Shown: piece by piece, positions 39,401-50,900 of the stretch
Layout of the letters: each line of letters begins with the position of its first letter
Position numbering within the stretch: the stretch's first letter is position 1
Assembly (NCBI RefSeq): GCF_030867145.1
Contig: NC_134414.1
Location: 75,692,504-75,756,503 of the forward strand
DNA length: 64,000 bases
Direction of reading: 5' to 3'
Source of the DNA: Opisthocomus hoazin
Lineage: Eukaryota; Chordata; Aves; Opisthocomiformes; Opisthocomidae
The notes under the pieces: model-generated
What the model was told of the DNA's origin: nothing
The model's database searches: none
What the model saw: only the letters and a program-made list of their open reading frames with translations
Program-made: the position numbers and the translations under genes

Positions 39401-42400
39401 GGACTGCAAGATTCTGGCATGTGCCTTTACTCTGTTCCTAACAGAAAAATAAAAGTGTCTGTATTGGTGTAACAGAAAGAAATTTTTGGGGAAAAAAAAA
39501 AAATTCTTTCAGAGTGGTCAAAATACATTATTTTAATTTAGAAATATTTTTTTCTGAAATAAAAATGCTTTCTTTCAAAACTGAATTTTAAAATGTAGTA
39601 GCATGATATAGTCCTAGAAAATGAAACAAAAAAGCAGAAAACCAAAACTCTTACTTCTGAGTTTCTTGCTTAAGCAAATCAGCAAATCAAGACATTTCAC
39701 AAAGGATTCAGATATTTTTGTGTTTTCCAACAAATACTTATTTTGACAAATTTCATCCTAATAGTTTTACTTAAGGTCTTTTCTTGTCATCTCCTTCTTC
39801 TATGCGTAAGGCTGTTTCCTTCAGTTTTGAAGTTCACAGTTTTTCCATATTCATTTTACACAGTTCTTGTAATTCACTGTGGATTTACTATCATTACTCC
39901 AAGTCTTTAAAATAATCATGAAACCACAAGGACCACGAATTAAGGCTGGGATTATCACAGCTTTTCTCTCTTTTGTCCTTTATTTCAGACTCCTTACGAC
40001 AACCTCCTTCAGGAGCCTGGCGACTCAGGGATGGTCTCCACCTATCCCTCCCCATGCCACAATAAGTCAGAGCATGCATTTTATAGCACTGGTTAGGTGC
40101 TGGCAGTAGAGTGAGTTAGATTTAATAGCTTTTTGGGACCATATTTGGTGAAGTGACCATACAGACCACTGATCAAGACCGTCAATAAAGCCAAAATTTA
40201 AAGCCAAATTGAGACTTGATATGAAAATTACAGGTCCGTGAAAACAGACAGGCTTGTGTCAGGTATTATCTAATGTTAACCCCAACACACCAAAACCGAG
40301 TAGCTGGCTTCACCTGTGCTACTTCAGACAAATGTCTGTACTCAGTAACACACCACCTCTGCATGACCTTGCACAACAAAATAGCCAAACTACCATGCTC
40401 ATCATAAAGCCCATTCTCTTGAGATTGGGTTCGACCTACACGAGTAAAACTTTTCTCAAGCTTTCCCTACTATTTGGATAAAGAGTGCCCTACAATTCAG
40501 AAAAAAACATATAAACCCAAAAGAAATACTCTGCCAGCAGACCTTTCATTTATCGTATTTAGCATTTCAGATATCGTGACTCAGTACTTCTTCAAATAAT
40601 ACCAGTAAGACGGTAATAATAATGATACATGGAAAAATAAAACAAGAAGTTTCCAGCTTCCAAGTTATCTTGGAAGTTAACAATTGAAGTCTAGCTTAAA
40701 ACTGTAAACTATCAAACTTGTGTCTGCAATGTTACTGGAGGAATGTTCAGAGCATTTTTCAGTATCCTCAGTCCCATAACCTTTATGAATCAGACAAGAA
40801 TCTTAAAAATACTACCTGGAGAACATCATAAATCATTACATGCATAATAATCTGCTTAAAATTAACTGTTGCTTCAATTGTAAATGCTGAATTACAGTTC
40901 TGGTGCAAATTAGTCATAAGAACTCCATGCAGCAAACCTTTGATTTAGTCCTTCAGTCTTTCATGGTGGTCTAATGAAGATTACCACCAAATAATTGACA
41001 CCCACCCTTATTTCTCCTACTGACTCATGATGCTCTACAGCGGTAAGAAATCAAATCCAATTATTTCATTTGTCCTTTGAACGACTCCAGGCATGCAAAG
41101 GTTTGTTCAGCTATGCCACTCTTTATTATTTTACTGTACAATCAGACCACTTGGCAGGCCTCACAGCGCGAGGTCCACTCAACAGAGTAAAGAAGAACAA
41201 GCCTGGTGGACAAGACAAGCAGATGTTTCCTTCTACCTGACAGTGGACAGGAGAGTTGCCTATCACTCATTTTGTTTAGGTAATTAATCACAGACCAGCA
41301 GGAATGCTACTTGTCTTATCAAAAGGTTTACAGAACCTCCAGAGGTCTGCATCTGCCCATAGCTATTTGTAAATACTATAGATCCACCTGGATGCTTATT
41401 GTGAAATGATGTGGAAAATGACACCACAGTTAATGTAGTTCCCTGCACCTCCTTTGTTCAGATGCCACTAGCAATACAAAGCAAGACAAAGAAATTAGCT
41501 GCTTCATAGACAAGTGGAAAGGCAAGATGTTCACCCACCAGCTTGTGTACCCACCTGTGAGTGACAGAGTAATTCCCAGAGTCGCTGAGTTCAGCTGGCC
41601 AAAACTCCAGAAAATTCATTTGGGAAACAATTCTGTGTGTTTCCTTTATCAGTTGCTGCTTTCCAGCATTTTCTTTGTACCAGTTTATTGTGTATGCTTC
41701 TTCCTGAAAATGTTCTTGCACTGACTCAAGATAACAAAGGAAAAAATATTCCCCTTCTAGCACATCAATGGAGGCACGAAGGGGACACAGCTTCTCTTCA
41801 GAGAAAGAGGAAAAAAGACACATTAGGAAGCCAAGTACTTCTTTCAGAAAATGAGATTAGCTTGACTTTAAAGTGATTTGCTGTGCCACTGGTCTTTTCC
41901 AAAGTGACTTTCCTTCAGCAGAGTGGTTTGGCAGTATTTATTCATTCCACCAATATTTATTTCAGTCTAAGAACTCCGTTTTCCAAGTTTCTATTCTACC
42001 TCACCCAAGCAAAACTAGAAGGCAAAGGTGGGTAAAAGAAGAGATTTCCCTAAGATTCTTTCACAGAAGTCCAACAGTGTCAGAATCAAATGGGCACAAA
42101 TGGCTGAATCTGGCCTCACTCTACAATAGAGCAGCTGCCACAAATGGAAGGGGAAAGGAGAAATTCTTCCACGTGGTTTGACTTGACAAAGATGGCTAAT
42201 CCTCACAACTGGTCAACTGCCATGAAAGCAGAGATCCTATGAATTAACATTAACATTTGCATTTTCTTATATTCTTAATTAAAACTAAATCATTATGTGG
42301 CTAGATTTTTTAAAAACTTCAGATAACTTTAGAAGAGCTGCCTTGGAATGAGATTACGTGTGTAAAATTTAGTCTCAGAGTCTGTTTTTCCAATCAAATT

Positions 42401-42875
42401 TCCCAAATGTACCTTTGCTTACCGAAGTCATAAAGAATACAGAAAAGGGACCATGGTCTCTATTTCTCCTGAGGTTCTCAGAGATTATTGTTGTTTAGCA
42501 ACTATTGCGACCACGCTTCTGAATGGCACAAAAAGAAGCAGACACATTCTCTTCCTTGCTGTGGCATACAGCATCTTCCTTGTTGTCCCATACAACATCA
42601 TCAGGTGCCTCCAGGCAGCATCTCTGCTCTTTTCACTTCATAATTTTGGTATTTTGGACCAAATTTCCCAAGTCTGGAGCTGGGCTGAAATTGCCAAAAC
42701 TTTTAAGATTTTGTTCTTAGCTGCGAAATACAAAACTTCCCCCACTCTAAGCAACTGTCAAGAAGAAACCACATATTCAGAAGGTATTTTGAAGGTTCTA
42801 GTGTTGAAATGAGGGTTTATACATACCAGTGGCAGATTCAATGATGAACATGAAAAAAAAAACCATCAGAGTCAT
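24006..42875 (-). CDS. IL18R1: Interleukin-18 receptor 1 (IL-18R alpha), complete coding region in ten exons
   Basis: Ligand-binding chain of the IL-18 receptor, a plasma-membrane type I protein that signals through a TIR domain. Coding exons are 42827-42875, 41555-41795, 35502-35679, 34236-34389, 33530-33592, 31070-31226, 30757-30890, 29212-29373, 27186-27344 and 24006-24406. They sum to 1698 nt, a single open frame of 565 residues plus stop; human IL18R1 has about 541. Domain order is signal peptide (1-16), three Ig folds, transmembrane (about 339-360), juxtamembrane [10 protein letters not shown], and TIR with box 1 YDAFVSY (384-390), box 2 RDVSPGG (426-432) and box 3 FWKN (521-524). The tail after YLMPAK is about 33 residues, longer and different from mammals. 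A tttatt at 23658-23663 could be a minus-strand AATAAA poly(A) signal. The likely first non-coding exon lies in the CpG island near 46 kb. Confidence 0.96.
24553..24796 (+). mobile_element. CR1 3' end fragment in the IL18R1 last intron
   Basis: Contains the CR1 3' motifs gaacaggcttcccagggagc and gttggactcgatgatcttag, and ends in attctatgattctata, the octamer repeat typical of CR1 ends. Confidence 0.92.
25330..26185 (+). mobile_element. CR1 copy, about 0.85 kb, in the IL18R1 last intron
   Basis: Frameshifted remains of the polymerase C-terminus ([46 protein letters not shown]). It ends in three tctattctag-type units at 26152-26180. Confidence 0.9.
27186..27344 (-). CDS. IL18R1: IL18R1 TIR exon 1
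   Basis: This 159-nt exon has acceptor TTTCCAG|AT and donor GGAG|GTAAGT. It encodes [15 protein letters not shown] (TIR box 1) and [17 protein letters not shown] (box 2, BB loop). The exon is the same length and phase as the IL1RL1 TIR exon at 59745-59903. Confidence 0.97.
28720..28920 (-). mobile_element. CR1 3' end fragment in an IL18R1 intron
   Basis: The plus strand begins tcacagaatcacagaatggt and follows the CR1 3' consensus to cctgttccagtgctccgtca. It is very close to the copies at 51.7-52.0 and 52.9-53.1 kb, so it is of the same subfamily. Confidence 0.93.
29212..29373 (-). CDS. IL18R1: IL18R1 transmembrane exon
   Basis: This 162-nt exon has acceptor TTTTACAG|GG and donor CTGAAG|GTATGA. 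It encodes [20 protein letters not shown], the rest of the helix, and [10 protein letters not shown] followed by CRRDDTAE. The mammalian gene has [10 protein letters not shown] at this point. Confidence 0.96.
30757..30890 (-). CDS. IL18R1: IL18R1 exon, second half of Ig domain 3
   Basis: This 134-nt exon has acceptor TTGTTGCAG|GTT and donor AGAAAG|GTACAG. It encodes [16 protein letters not shown] and [14 protein letters not shown], ending in a basic stretch just outside the membrane. Confidence 0.93.
31070..31226 (-). CDS. IL18R1: IL18R1 exon, first half of Ig domain 3
   Basis: This 157-nt exon has acceptor TTTGTTTAG|GT and donor TTACA|GTAGGT. It encodes [15 protein letters not shown] and [12 protein letters not shown], giving the first cysteine and core tryptophan of domain 3. 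It ends in phase 2. Confidence 0.93.
31530..31589 (+). mobile_element. Short CR1 3' tip in an IL18R1 intron
   Basis: Only the last 60 bases remain (gttggattcaacgattctta, cccttccaactcgaggtgat, attctatgaa). Confidence 0.7.
33530..33592 (-). CDS. IL18R1: IL18R1 short linker exon to Ig domain 3
   Basis: This 63-nt exon has acceptor TATTTTAG|AT and donor AATAG|GTATCA. It encodes [20 protein letters not shown], equivalent to the mammalian strand ending in NHVAVELG. Both borders are phase 1. Confidence 0.9.
33990..34133 (+). mobile_element. CR1 3' end fragment in an IL18R1 intron
   Basis: Has caaggtcaagttggacggga, ctgagcaacctggtctagtg and the end aaggtcccttccaacccaaa followed by attctgtgattctatgat. 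Confidence 0.93.
34236..34389 (-). CDS. IL18R1: IL18R1 exon, second half of Ig domain 2
   Basis: This 154-nt exon has acceptor TTGATGCAG|GAC and donor GAAG|GTAAGA. It begins [15 protein letters not shown], carries [18 protein letters not shown] with the domain cysteine, and exits through TIKLVVEE in phase 1. Confidence 0.94.
35502..35679 (-). CDS. IL18R1: IL18R1 exon, linker and first half of Ig domain 2
   Basis: This 178-nt exon has acceptor TTTTCATAG|CAA and donor ACAAG|GTAATC. It encodes [15 protein letters not shown], matching the mammalian QKWKLNVIRRNKHSCF region, and ends in phase 0 at SISWYK. Several N-x-S/T sequons are present. Confidence 0.95.
35680..41554 (-). other. IL18R1 intron between Ig domain 1 and domain 2 exons
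   Basis: A 5.9-kb AT-rich intron without recognisable repeats or exons, unusually free of CR1 compared with the rest of the window. Confidence 0.7.
41555..41795 (-). CDS. IL18R1: IL18R1 exon, Ig domain 1
   Basis: This 241-nt exon has acceptor TCTCTGAAG|AG and donor CACAG|GTGGGT. It encodes [27 protein letters not shown] and [20 protein letters not shown]. The LEFWP-ELSDSG motif is nearly the same as in mammalian IL18R1. Confidence 0.95.
42827..42875 (-). CDS. IL18R1: IL18R1 first coding exon (signal peptide)
   Basis: Coding begins [16 protein letters not shown], a short hydrophobic signal sequence, and the donor is ACTG|GTATGT (phase 1). The exon probably starts at 42944 after acceptor TTTTCTTAG, leaving about 70 nt of 5' UTR. 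The signal contains a run of ten T on the minus strand, so a one-base indel there would destroy the frame. Confidence 0.85.
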
Positions 42876-42944
42876 TTTCTTGAGTTCTTTCTCACTTCTT
42901 CTCCAGAAAAATGAAACTGAATTGTTCTTGTTTGTACTGAAAGC

Positions 42945-45900
42945 CTAAGAAAAGCAGATTCACAGTTCATCACAAGTGCGGTGGAACAGATTCTTTTGAG
43001 CATGTGAGCAGTTTAACTGTTGCCTGATACTGAAGAGGGCTTTCCAAATGGGAAGTTACACATTTTCCCCACAACAGCTATTTTCATATATCAGGTAATG
43101 TATCTGGTTTTTTTCTTGGCAGGTTTATTTTAAATTCAGAAAGCGCTGCACGATTTCCTTCCTCCATTTTCTTGTTCACTAGACGTATTTCACATTTGTC
43201 ATTAAACTGACAATCTTATAGAAGCACTCAAACTTAGATCTCAAGCCAGTAGATGCCTACCATGGGACAGGACAGTGCTTTTTTCTCCACAAAGAGTATA
43301 AACTTCACAAACTTTGGACCTTATAGAAGCAGCCAGTAGACACTCCCCTTGCCTTCAATGAGAAAAGGACAATGCTGATAGATCGGACATCTTGGTGGCT
43401 AATTTGGAGACTGCTGGAAAACAATGAGATCTAAAATTTTTTCTTACAATTGTGTCTACGGAACCGATAAGCACCAGCTGAGGGTGCTAATGTTTCCACT
43501 GAGAGGGAGGAGATGAAGCAGTTCATATTCAGTCACTTCATATGCAGTCAACTATGCTTCCAAAGGCAAATGGAAAACACCACTAAATAATACCAGCATG
43601 GAGTATCTTCTCAAAGATTCCTAAGCATAGCAGGTTAACTGACAACCACAGGCAGAGCCAGTCCTATGATTGCACCTCAGTTTTGCTTACAAAACACACA
43701 GATTAGGTGTATAACAAGCTCAGTTCAACCTCTGCAGTCGAGAAAGACAACCTTCCTTAGTCACTGACCTGAACATGCATGGACAAATGAGACACACACA
43801 ACAGAGGTATTTCACACAGAGCTGCCAAATCTCGTTAGCATTCTGTTTCTTTGGTTTGATAACCCAAACCTCTTGCAATCTGAGAAAGCACATACTTACT
43901 GTTGTAAGACACCTTCCTGAGCTTTACAGCCAGAAATGTCCCGTGATCGGAAGCGGCCGGAGGCAGGAGGCTACTGCATTTCCTGCAATATTCCAGAACG
44001 ACACCAAAACACGTAGCTGGTCTCCCCCTCTTCTTGTTCCCCCCAGTGTGCTACAAGTATGCCATCATCCCATAAATCACTGTAAGGAGATGAAAGAACT
44101 GTTTCACATCTCCTTTTCAGACTGACTAATAGGCAGATCCAGATTTAGAAAGCAGCTAAAAGAAGTAGGATGCCGACTACTGCAACAAGCAACTTTAAAG
44201 GGTCACACAGTAAACTCCTCAGACCTGGTTTCAGTTCCCTCGATGCACGGAGATTCAAACTGCTACACTTTACAAGTACAGAAGGGCCTCTTTCTTTATT
44301 TTCGTTTCTTGAATTTACTTTTCATTTTTCAGCCTATCGCAGCCAGAAGAAATACAGCTGTTACAGACCGTGAAACTATGATCCACTACATAAAGACAAA
44401 ATCATTTATCACCAGATTTTTAATTCTAAATCCCATTCTTTGTTGGCACATCACATCAGCACGCAGTGGAAGTTTTGATGAATGCAGAGCAGAGCCCTTC
44501 GTTCTTTTAACAGGAATTAAAGGACACAGTATAATGCAAGCTACTTAGTAATTACCAGACTTGAGATAAGTGGCTACTATCAACAAGCAAAACACAGGTC
44601 CTGAATCTTACTCTCACACTGCTGTTGAACCTGATCGATTTGTCTGAAATTGTTCTCCTCCAGCTTAAAAGTATTTACATTTGAGCTGTATGGTTTGCAT
44701 GCTCTTTGATGACATGCTGGGAGGGGGACAAAAAAATAAAAGAAAAATGCTTTTGGTGAAATTCAGGTAATAGAAAGAGACTCTTCGTGGAACAGAATAA
44801 GATTTTTAATATTCAGAAAGAAACAGAGACATATTTTAAAGGCAAATATTTTTGCCTAATAAAGTAGTACAGAAATACTCAATGGGCAAAATCCTAAGGC
44901 AACAGTGGGGAATGACAGTTTCAATGAAAAAATATAAAAAACCCAGTTGTCTGTAAGGCCCAAAGCAACAACAGCTATAAGCATGTTTTTCAAATTTCAT
45001 ACATGCTTAAAGCCACTGATGGAATTTTAATAATAAAAAGTGGTTCTTAAAAATTGTTACTCCATTGTGAAGACAACAAAAATCTTTAAGCAAACTGAAG
45101 GTTTAAGTTCTGCAAAGTGCATTAACGGTACCTCATGAACTAGACAACTGTGTGTATGTAAGCATCATTGTAATTATTCCTCATTTTCCTAGAATCACCA
45201 GAAGATTTTGGAATGAAAGGGGGCTGATAAATCGAAGTGATCCTCAATTTTGGTCAAGTAACTCATTTTGATCAACACTTTCAGAAACCTGAATTTGGTC
45301 CCAAGGGGTTGTGACTTTCTTTTTTTAAAACCAACAGATACTTCTGAACATCAGACTGTTTGAGCAAACATTCTGGAGTCAAGGGAGGAGAAAGCACTCA
45401 CCACTTTAAGGATGGCTTCTTGTGGAGTTTAAACCTTTTTCAAATATCGCCATACAGCGCTGTAATATGCGTAGGATTCACGAAGGAAAAAAAAAATGGA
45501 TCTAGCAAATGGCTGCCTTAACCATACTAGGCCTCATCACCATTCTGCCAGGGTTACTATTTATTGGTTAAAATGAAAATCCACCTTCATTTCACACAAC
45601 ACAATTGATGCTGTTTACTCACTATGCAAGCCTTGACAGGTGGAAAGCAGACGCAGAGGTAGTCTCCCGAACTCCAGAGAGTTACGACTTGTACTCACAA
45701 ACCTTGTCAACCTAATTCACCACTGAAACGGAGAAGAATCTCTCCCAGTGAGTGAGTCAATACATGGGCAGCTCAGTCCGAAAAACCTCCTGAAAAAGGA
45801 AGAGTGGAACTTCTCACTTTGTGAACTGTTGACTGCAGGGAGGAAACGGAAAAGGTAGGTGGGAGAAATTCACCTTAACTAGCATTAACGGAGAGGCAAT

Positions 45901-45959
45901 AGCAAATTATGAAAATTAACTTTTCTAAATGAGGCATTTGAGGGCCGATACACAAACGT
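42945..45959 (-). other. Presumed IL18R1 5' UTR intron
   Basis: Lies between the first coding exon and the CpG island. No coding exon seen; additional non-coding exons cannot be excluded. Confidence 0.45.
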
Positions 45960-46920
45960 TTTAGGCATCAGCTTTCGCTGCTACGATCTGCAATAGCACT
46001 TACGGAGCCCGTCCTGCTCCGGAGCCACCTCGGTGCGAGGGAAGGGGCCGGGCTGGCCCGGGGAGGGCGACTTCGCAGCGCCCGCGAGGGGCCGGGTGCC
46101 GCAACCAGCCCTGCTCGGAGCTGCGTTATTGATCACAGCTCTGTAACCAGGGACAAGCACATGGCGGGCCCGGGACAGAGACGGGGAGAGGTGCCCGAGC
46201 CAGGCGGCTGGGGGGGGCGCGGAGCTCCCCCGCAGGCAGGGGGAGCGCGGCAGGGAAGGCAGGGCGGGGGACAAGCGGGGCTGGGGGGACAGGCGGGGCT
46301 GGCGACAAGCGGGGCTGGGGGGACAGGCGGGGCTGGGGACAGGCGGGACTGGGAACAGGCGGGACTGGGAACAGGCAGGGCTGGGGGGACAGGCAAGTTT
46401 ACGGGGACAGGCAGGGGTACGGGGATAGGCGGGATTGGGGACAGGCAGGGCTGGGGGGACAGAGAAGGCAGGGCTGGGGGGACAGGCGGGGTTAGGGGGA
46501 CAGGAGGGACTGAGGACAGGCAGGGTTGGGGGGACAGGCAGGGCTGAGGACAGGCAGGGTTAGGGGGAGGCGGAGGCATGGCCCCAGGAAGGGACCGCGG
46601 CCCCCCGCACGCTGCCCGAGCGGGGCCGGGGGTGGCGGGGCGAAGCGGGGGCCCCTCTCCCCCCGCAGGCAGGCGCGGCACCCGGGTGCCCCGCTCAGGG
46701 CTCAGCGAACACCGGGCTTACCAAAGGGGGGGGAAGATGAGCTCCTCCAACAGACGGGGGTCTTCCCCCCACAGCCTCCCGGGGCGAGGGCGGGCGTGAG
46801 GAGGGGCTGCCTCCGGGTGTCTCCGGGCGGAACGCCTCTGCCTCCGCTCTGCTGCTGCCGCCTGCCCGCGGCCGGACTCTTTTTCCAAGAAGTGTGCGGG
46901 CAGTAGGATGGAGGTTTAGG
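45960..46920 (-). promoter_or_regulatory. CpG island, probable IL18R1 promoter and first non-coding exon
   Basis: A sharp GC-rich, CpG-rich block in otherwise AT-rich DNA. On the minus strand a good donor (GGGCTCC|GTAAGTGC) sits with its exon ending at 46004, so a 5' UTR exon could end there and splice to the exon at 42944. This is inferred from position and composition; no TATA box or transcript evidence is visible. A minisatellite occupies the middle. Confidence 0.55.
46271..46567 (+). repeat. G-rich minisatellite, 17 units of 16-18 bp
   Basis: The array divides exactly into 17 units, each beginning aca or ata, with core ACAGGCGGGGCTGGGG. Units are 16 or 18 bp long and one is 23 bp; the total is 297 bp. 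The plus strand has many runs of four to six G, so G-quadruplex formation is plausible. The long proline-rich reading frame on the other strand is a by-product of the repeat. Confidence 0.92.
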
Positions 46921-48429
46921 ATCGCGTGTGTTGAGCTAAATAGAGCAACTTATATCTCTGCTGCAGCTTCTTCCCGCCCCTCGCTGGACGTTTTGAGAAT
47001 GGGGATGTGCAAAGAGATGAACTGTGCCCTGAAGGGCTGATATTCTGCAAAGACCTCGAAAGGAAAAAAAAAAAAAAATTTTAAAAAGAAATAATCAAAA
47101 AAATAAAATAAGGAAGAAATAAAGCCCTCTAAAAGCATTACAAAATTTGGTCTGCAGGAAAAGAGAGACGGCAACACACGCGATCCTACGATACTTTGAC
47201 CAGAGACGTTCTGATTTCAGAGCTGTTTCTTCTGCAATAGCATCCCCTCTGGGGAGAGTGCAGTGCAAGCTTTCAAGACATGAAACGTTTTACAGCTCCG
47301 TTACTGCAAAGGGAGTGTAGTAACTCACTTCTAAATAAGCATGAGTGCCAGTAGCTGAGCCTGCTTTTCAGCCAAATGTTGGTATATTGGAACTGTGGTT
47401 CCATTAGGGATTTCTGACAGCTGTATTTCCTATTTAAGTGCTGTTCCTGAGTAAATGAATGACTGCCACTGTTAATTTCACAGATTTATTCGATATGCTC
47501 TGTGCAATGATTCACTGTACTTCTAAATAAAGCTGTTTTGATAGCAGCAGGAAAAAAAATTCATCCCCTCTGGATTTCTTTTGTTTTCATATCACTCTTT
47601 TGATGTTCAGAAACTTGTTTGGTGATAGCTATCCTTTTTTTTTTTCTTTTTCTTTTTTTTTTTTTACCCAGGACACTTGGGAATGCAGAAATTCCCAAGA
47701 GCAACAGGAGGTGTCACTTAAGAGGTGAAACAAGCAGGTTACACTAAGAAAAGGAGAGATCCCACAGAGCTGGTTTCTTTGGCTTCTTTGCGTATTTTAC
47801 TGCTGAAGAGAAGCAAAAGAACCCTGGAGAGTTTTACTGTCTCACCTCATTTATTCTCCCCATCACAGACTGAAATAGTTGTATATAAAAGCAATCAGAC
47901 CATTAGCTAATGTAAATCAGCACAACTTCAGGAAAGCCAGATAAGAATCTGACCCACTATAACTACTTTAAAAATGTGTACAAGATACTTTGCAGTGGTT
48001 TTTGGTTTTATGATTCAGTGCCTGATTTTAAAACTTTAAAGACTATATAACATGAAGAGAATAATGATTTTACACGAGAATCCAAAAGCAATTTAGCAGC
48101 CCACAAATAAAATGGTGAAGTAAAATGTCACCAGCTTTTTACTTTGACAGGCTAAGTCTTGATAGTGACGGTTTGGAAACTTCTATTTTTTTTTTATTCA
48201 CTCTCATACAGCAATATTTTCCGTGAGCTGTTCTCACACCTATATGCTTTCATATCATTTTGGCATACTCTCCAGTTTCTGAACTTTCATCTGTGTTGCA
48301 GAAAGTGCTGTTCAATTAGTCCTTTCAACTAATGTCATAGCTTGCTCTGAGATATGTGAATGTATATGAAAGGAGAATAAAGTTTACACTTTTTAGTCCT
48401 CAGGCTAATACAATTTTGATTGAGAAGTT
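46921..48429. other. Intergenic DNA upstream of IL18R1
   Basis: AT-rich DNA with a T-rich low-complexity tract at 47634-47666 and no recognised gene. Confidence 0.5.
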
Positions 48430-49257
48430 GTAGCCTTGTGAACCTCATGAAGTTCAACAAGGCCAAGTGCAGGGTCCTGCACACATGTTGAGGCAATCCC
48501 AAGCACAAATACAGGCTGGGTGGAGAATGGATAGAGAACAACCCTGAGGAGAAGAACTTCGGGGTGTTGGTTGACAAGAAGCTTAACATGACCTGGCAAT
48601 GTGCACTCACAGCCCCCAAGGCCAACCGTGTCCTGGGCTGCATCAAAAGCATTTTGGCCAGCAGGGCGAGTGAGGGGATTCTGCCCCTCTGCTCTGCTCT
48701 GGTGAGACCCCACCTGGAGTCCTGCGTCCAGCTCTGGAGTCCTGCGTCCAGCTCTGGAGCCCCCAGCACAAGAAGGACATGGAGCTGTTGGAGCAGGTCC
48801 AGAGGAGGCCACAAAAATGATCAGAGGGATGGAACACCTCTCCTATGAGGAAAAAGTTGAGAGAGCTGGGGTTGTTCTCGTCTTCCCTGAAGAAGAGAAG
48901 GCTCCGGGGAGACCTTATTGCGGCCTTTCGGTATCTGAAGGGGGCCTACAAAAAAGCCCAAGAGGGACTTTTTACAAGTGCATGGAGTGATAGGACAAGG
49001 GTTAATGGCTTCAAGCTAAAAAAGGGTAGATTTAGATTAGATATAGGAAAGAAATTCTTTGCTATGAAAGTGGTGAGGCACTAGAACAGGTTGCCCAGAG
49101 AAGCTGTGGATGCCTCTTCCCTGTTCAAGGCCAGGATGGGTGGGGCGTTGAGCAACCTGGTGTAGCAGAAGGTGTCCCTGCTTATGGCAGTGGGGTTGGA
49201 ACTAGGTGATCTCTGAAGATCCCTTCCAACCCAAACCATTGTATGGTTCTATGAATA
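48430..49257 (+). mobile_element. CR1 copy, about 0.83 kb, downstream of IL1RL1
   Basis: Carries polymerase C-terminal remains ([49 protein letters not shown]) and ends aaccattgtatggttctatg. The 20-bp unit ctggagtcctgcgtccagct is duplicated in tandem at 48714-48753. Confidence 0.93.
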
Positions 49258-49787
49258 GAGAAGAAACTCAAACGAAAATAACTACAGCTCTAATTTACAC
49301 TATAAAAATGCCATGATGAAAATGGAAGTCTGCACTAATATAGAAAAATAGATTTTTGTACGAAGCTCTGACCACCTGACCAATCAGCTAGGGAAGACTA
49401 GTTACTTCTCACAGTTTTTCATATCTTCCTTTCCATTCAACGTACACTACACAGAGGTGCTAACTAAAAACTTGAACTGTGAAACTATTTCCGTCATAAA
49501 TAGCAACACATCCAACTCTTGTAACCACAGTCTAAGCCTATTTTCTTCTAGATGGTAATAGTCTTTTTTAATCTACTTCCGTCATCTGCATACAACAGTT
49601 ATGTTAATTCTTAGCAGAGGTTAAGCTGTATTCCATAGTTTTGTTAGCATTGTCTGTCTCTGATGTCAAAATGCAGATTCCAGACTGACAACATGTCTGT
49701 TAGAGCCTCACATGTTTCTCTGAAGTTTTAAAATATGCAAGTTGCATGTTTTCAAACTTTCCTCCACATTGTAGCATCACAACATAA

Positions 49788-50900
49788 TTCAGGTTGGAAG
49801 AGACTTTAGGAGGTCATCAGGTCCAGCCCCTGCTCAGGGCATGTACAGCTGAGACCCGAACACCTCCAAGGATGGAGATCCCACAGGCTCTCTGAGCACA
49901 TTTTCTAGCGTTTGACCATGCATGTGGTGAAAATTTTTTTCCGAACATGTAATTTAAATTTCTCATGATCTGATTTGTGCCAGTTGCTTTTTTGTCCCAT
50001 CACTGTACTCCTTTGAGAAAAGCTTGGCTCCAACAATTCTCGCTATATTTCCACTAGATTCTTATACACAGAAACAGGACCTGTTGTCCTCTCCCTCTTT
50101 GTCCTGTGCTCTTAGTGGTTTTTCCCTGGACTCAATCCAGTATGACAGTGCCTCACATGTACTGGGCAGCCCAAAACTTGACATAGTACTCCAGAGGTGA
50201 TCTCACAAATGCTGAATAAAGGGGAATAATTAATTTCCTCAACTACACTCTCACTAGTAAGGTGCAGGGCGCAGTTGGTTGCCTTTGTCACAAGGACACA
50301 CTGCTAACTCATGTTCACTTTAGTGTCAACCAGGACATCCAGCCTCTTTCTGCAAAGCTACTTTGTGTTGGGTTGACCTCCAGGCTGCGGTGTTGAATGG
50401 GTTTATTCCATCTCAGATGCAGCATTTTGCGTGTGGGTTGAACCTTGTGAGTTTCCCATCAGTCCATTTCTCCTGCCTGTTTCCATCCAAAACAGCAGCC
50501 CTGTCCTCCAATGTGTCAGCTATCCTTTCCCAGTTGCTTTTCTGTCTGAAAATCTGGTGATTGCACCGTCTGTCCCACTGCCAAGGTCATTAATAAGGAT
50601 GCTAAACAGTAGTGGTACCAATATCAATCACTGACAGATGCCACTAGTAATTTACTGTGAGCTAAGGTTAGTATACTGCTCACAACACACTGATCCCGCA
50701 TGGACTTTGGTCCTGCTGTTTTCCCAACGGAGACTGTGTCCAAGGCCTTGCTCACTTTGAGCTATGCAGCATCCAGTGTTCCCCTGTTGCACACGGCTGT
50801 GGCTACGTACGAGTGATATGCCTTTTGCAAATCCAGTGACCTTCTTCTCCGTCATGTACTTTGAAATGCCTTCAAGGAGGATTCATAACCTTCATAACCT
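49788..50900 (-). mobile_element. Old, diverged CR1-like copy
   Basis: Begins with a degraded caggttggaagagactttag 3' motif on the plus strand and runs about 1.1 kb. It passes agtactccagaggtgatctc and gtgtccaaggccttgctcac, which on the minus strand match the CR1 reverse transcriptase area. It is older than its neighbours and its borders are approximate. Confidence 0.65.

Noticed and set aside
46133..46681. Long proline- and cysteine-rich open frame (182 codons, minus) and a glycine-rich one on the plus strand
   Set aside because: Both are translations of the GC-rich minisatellite; no start context, splice sites or family resemblance.
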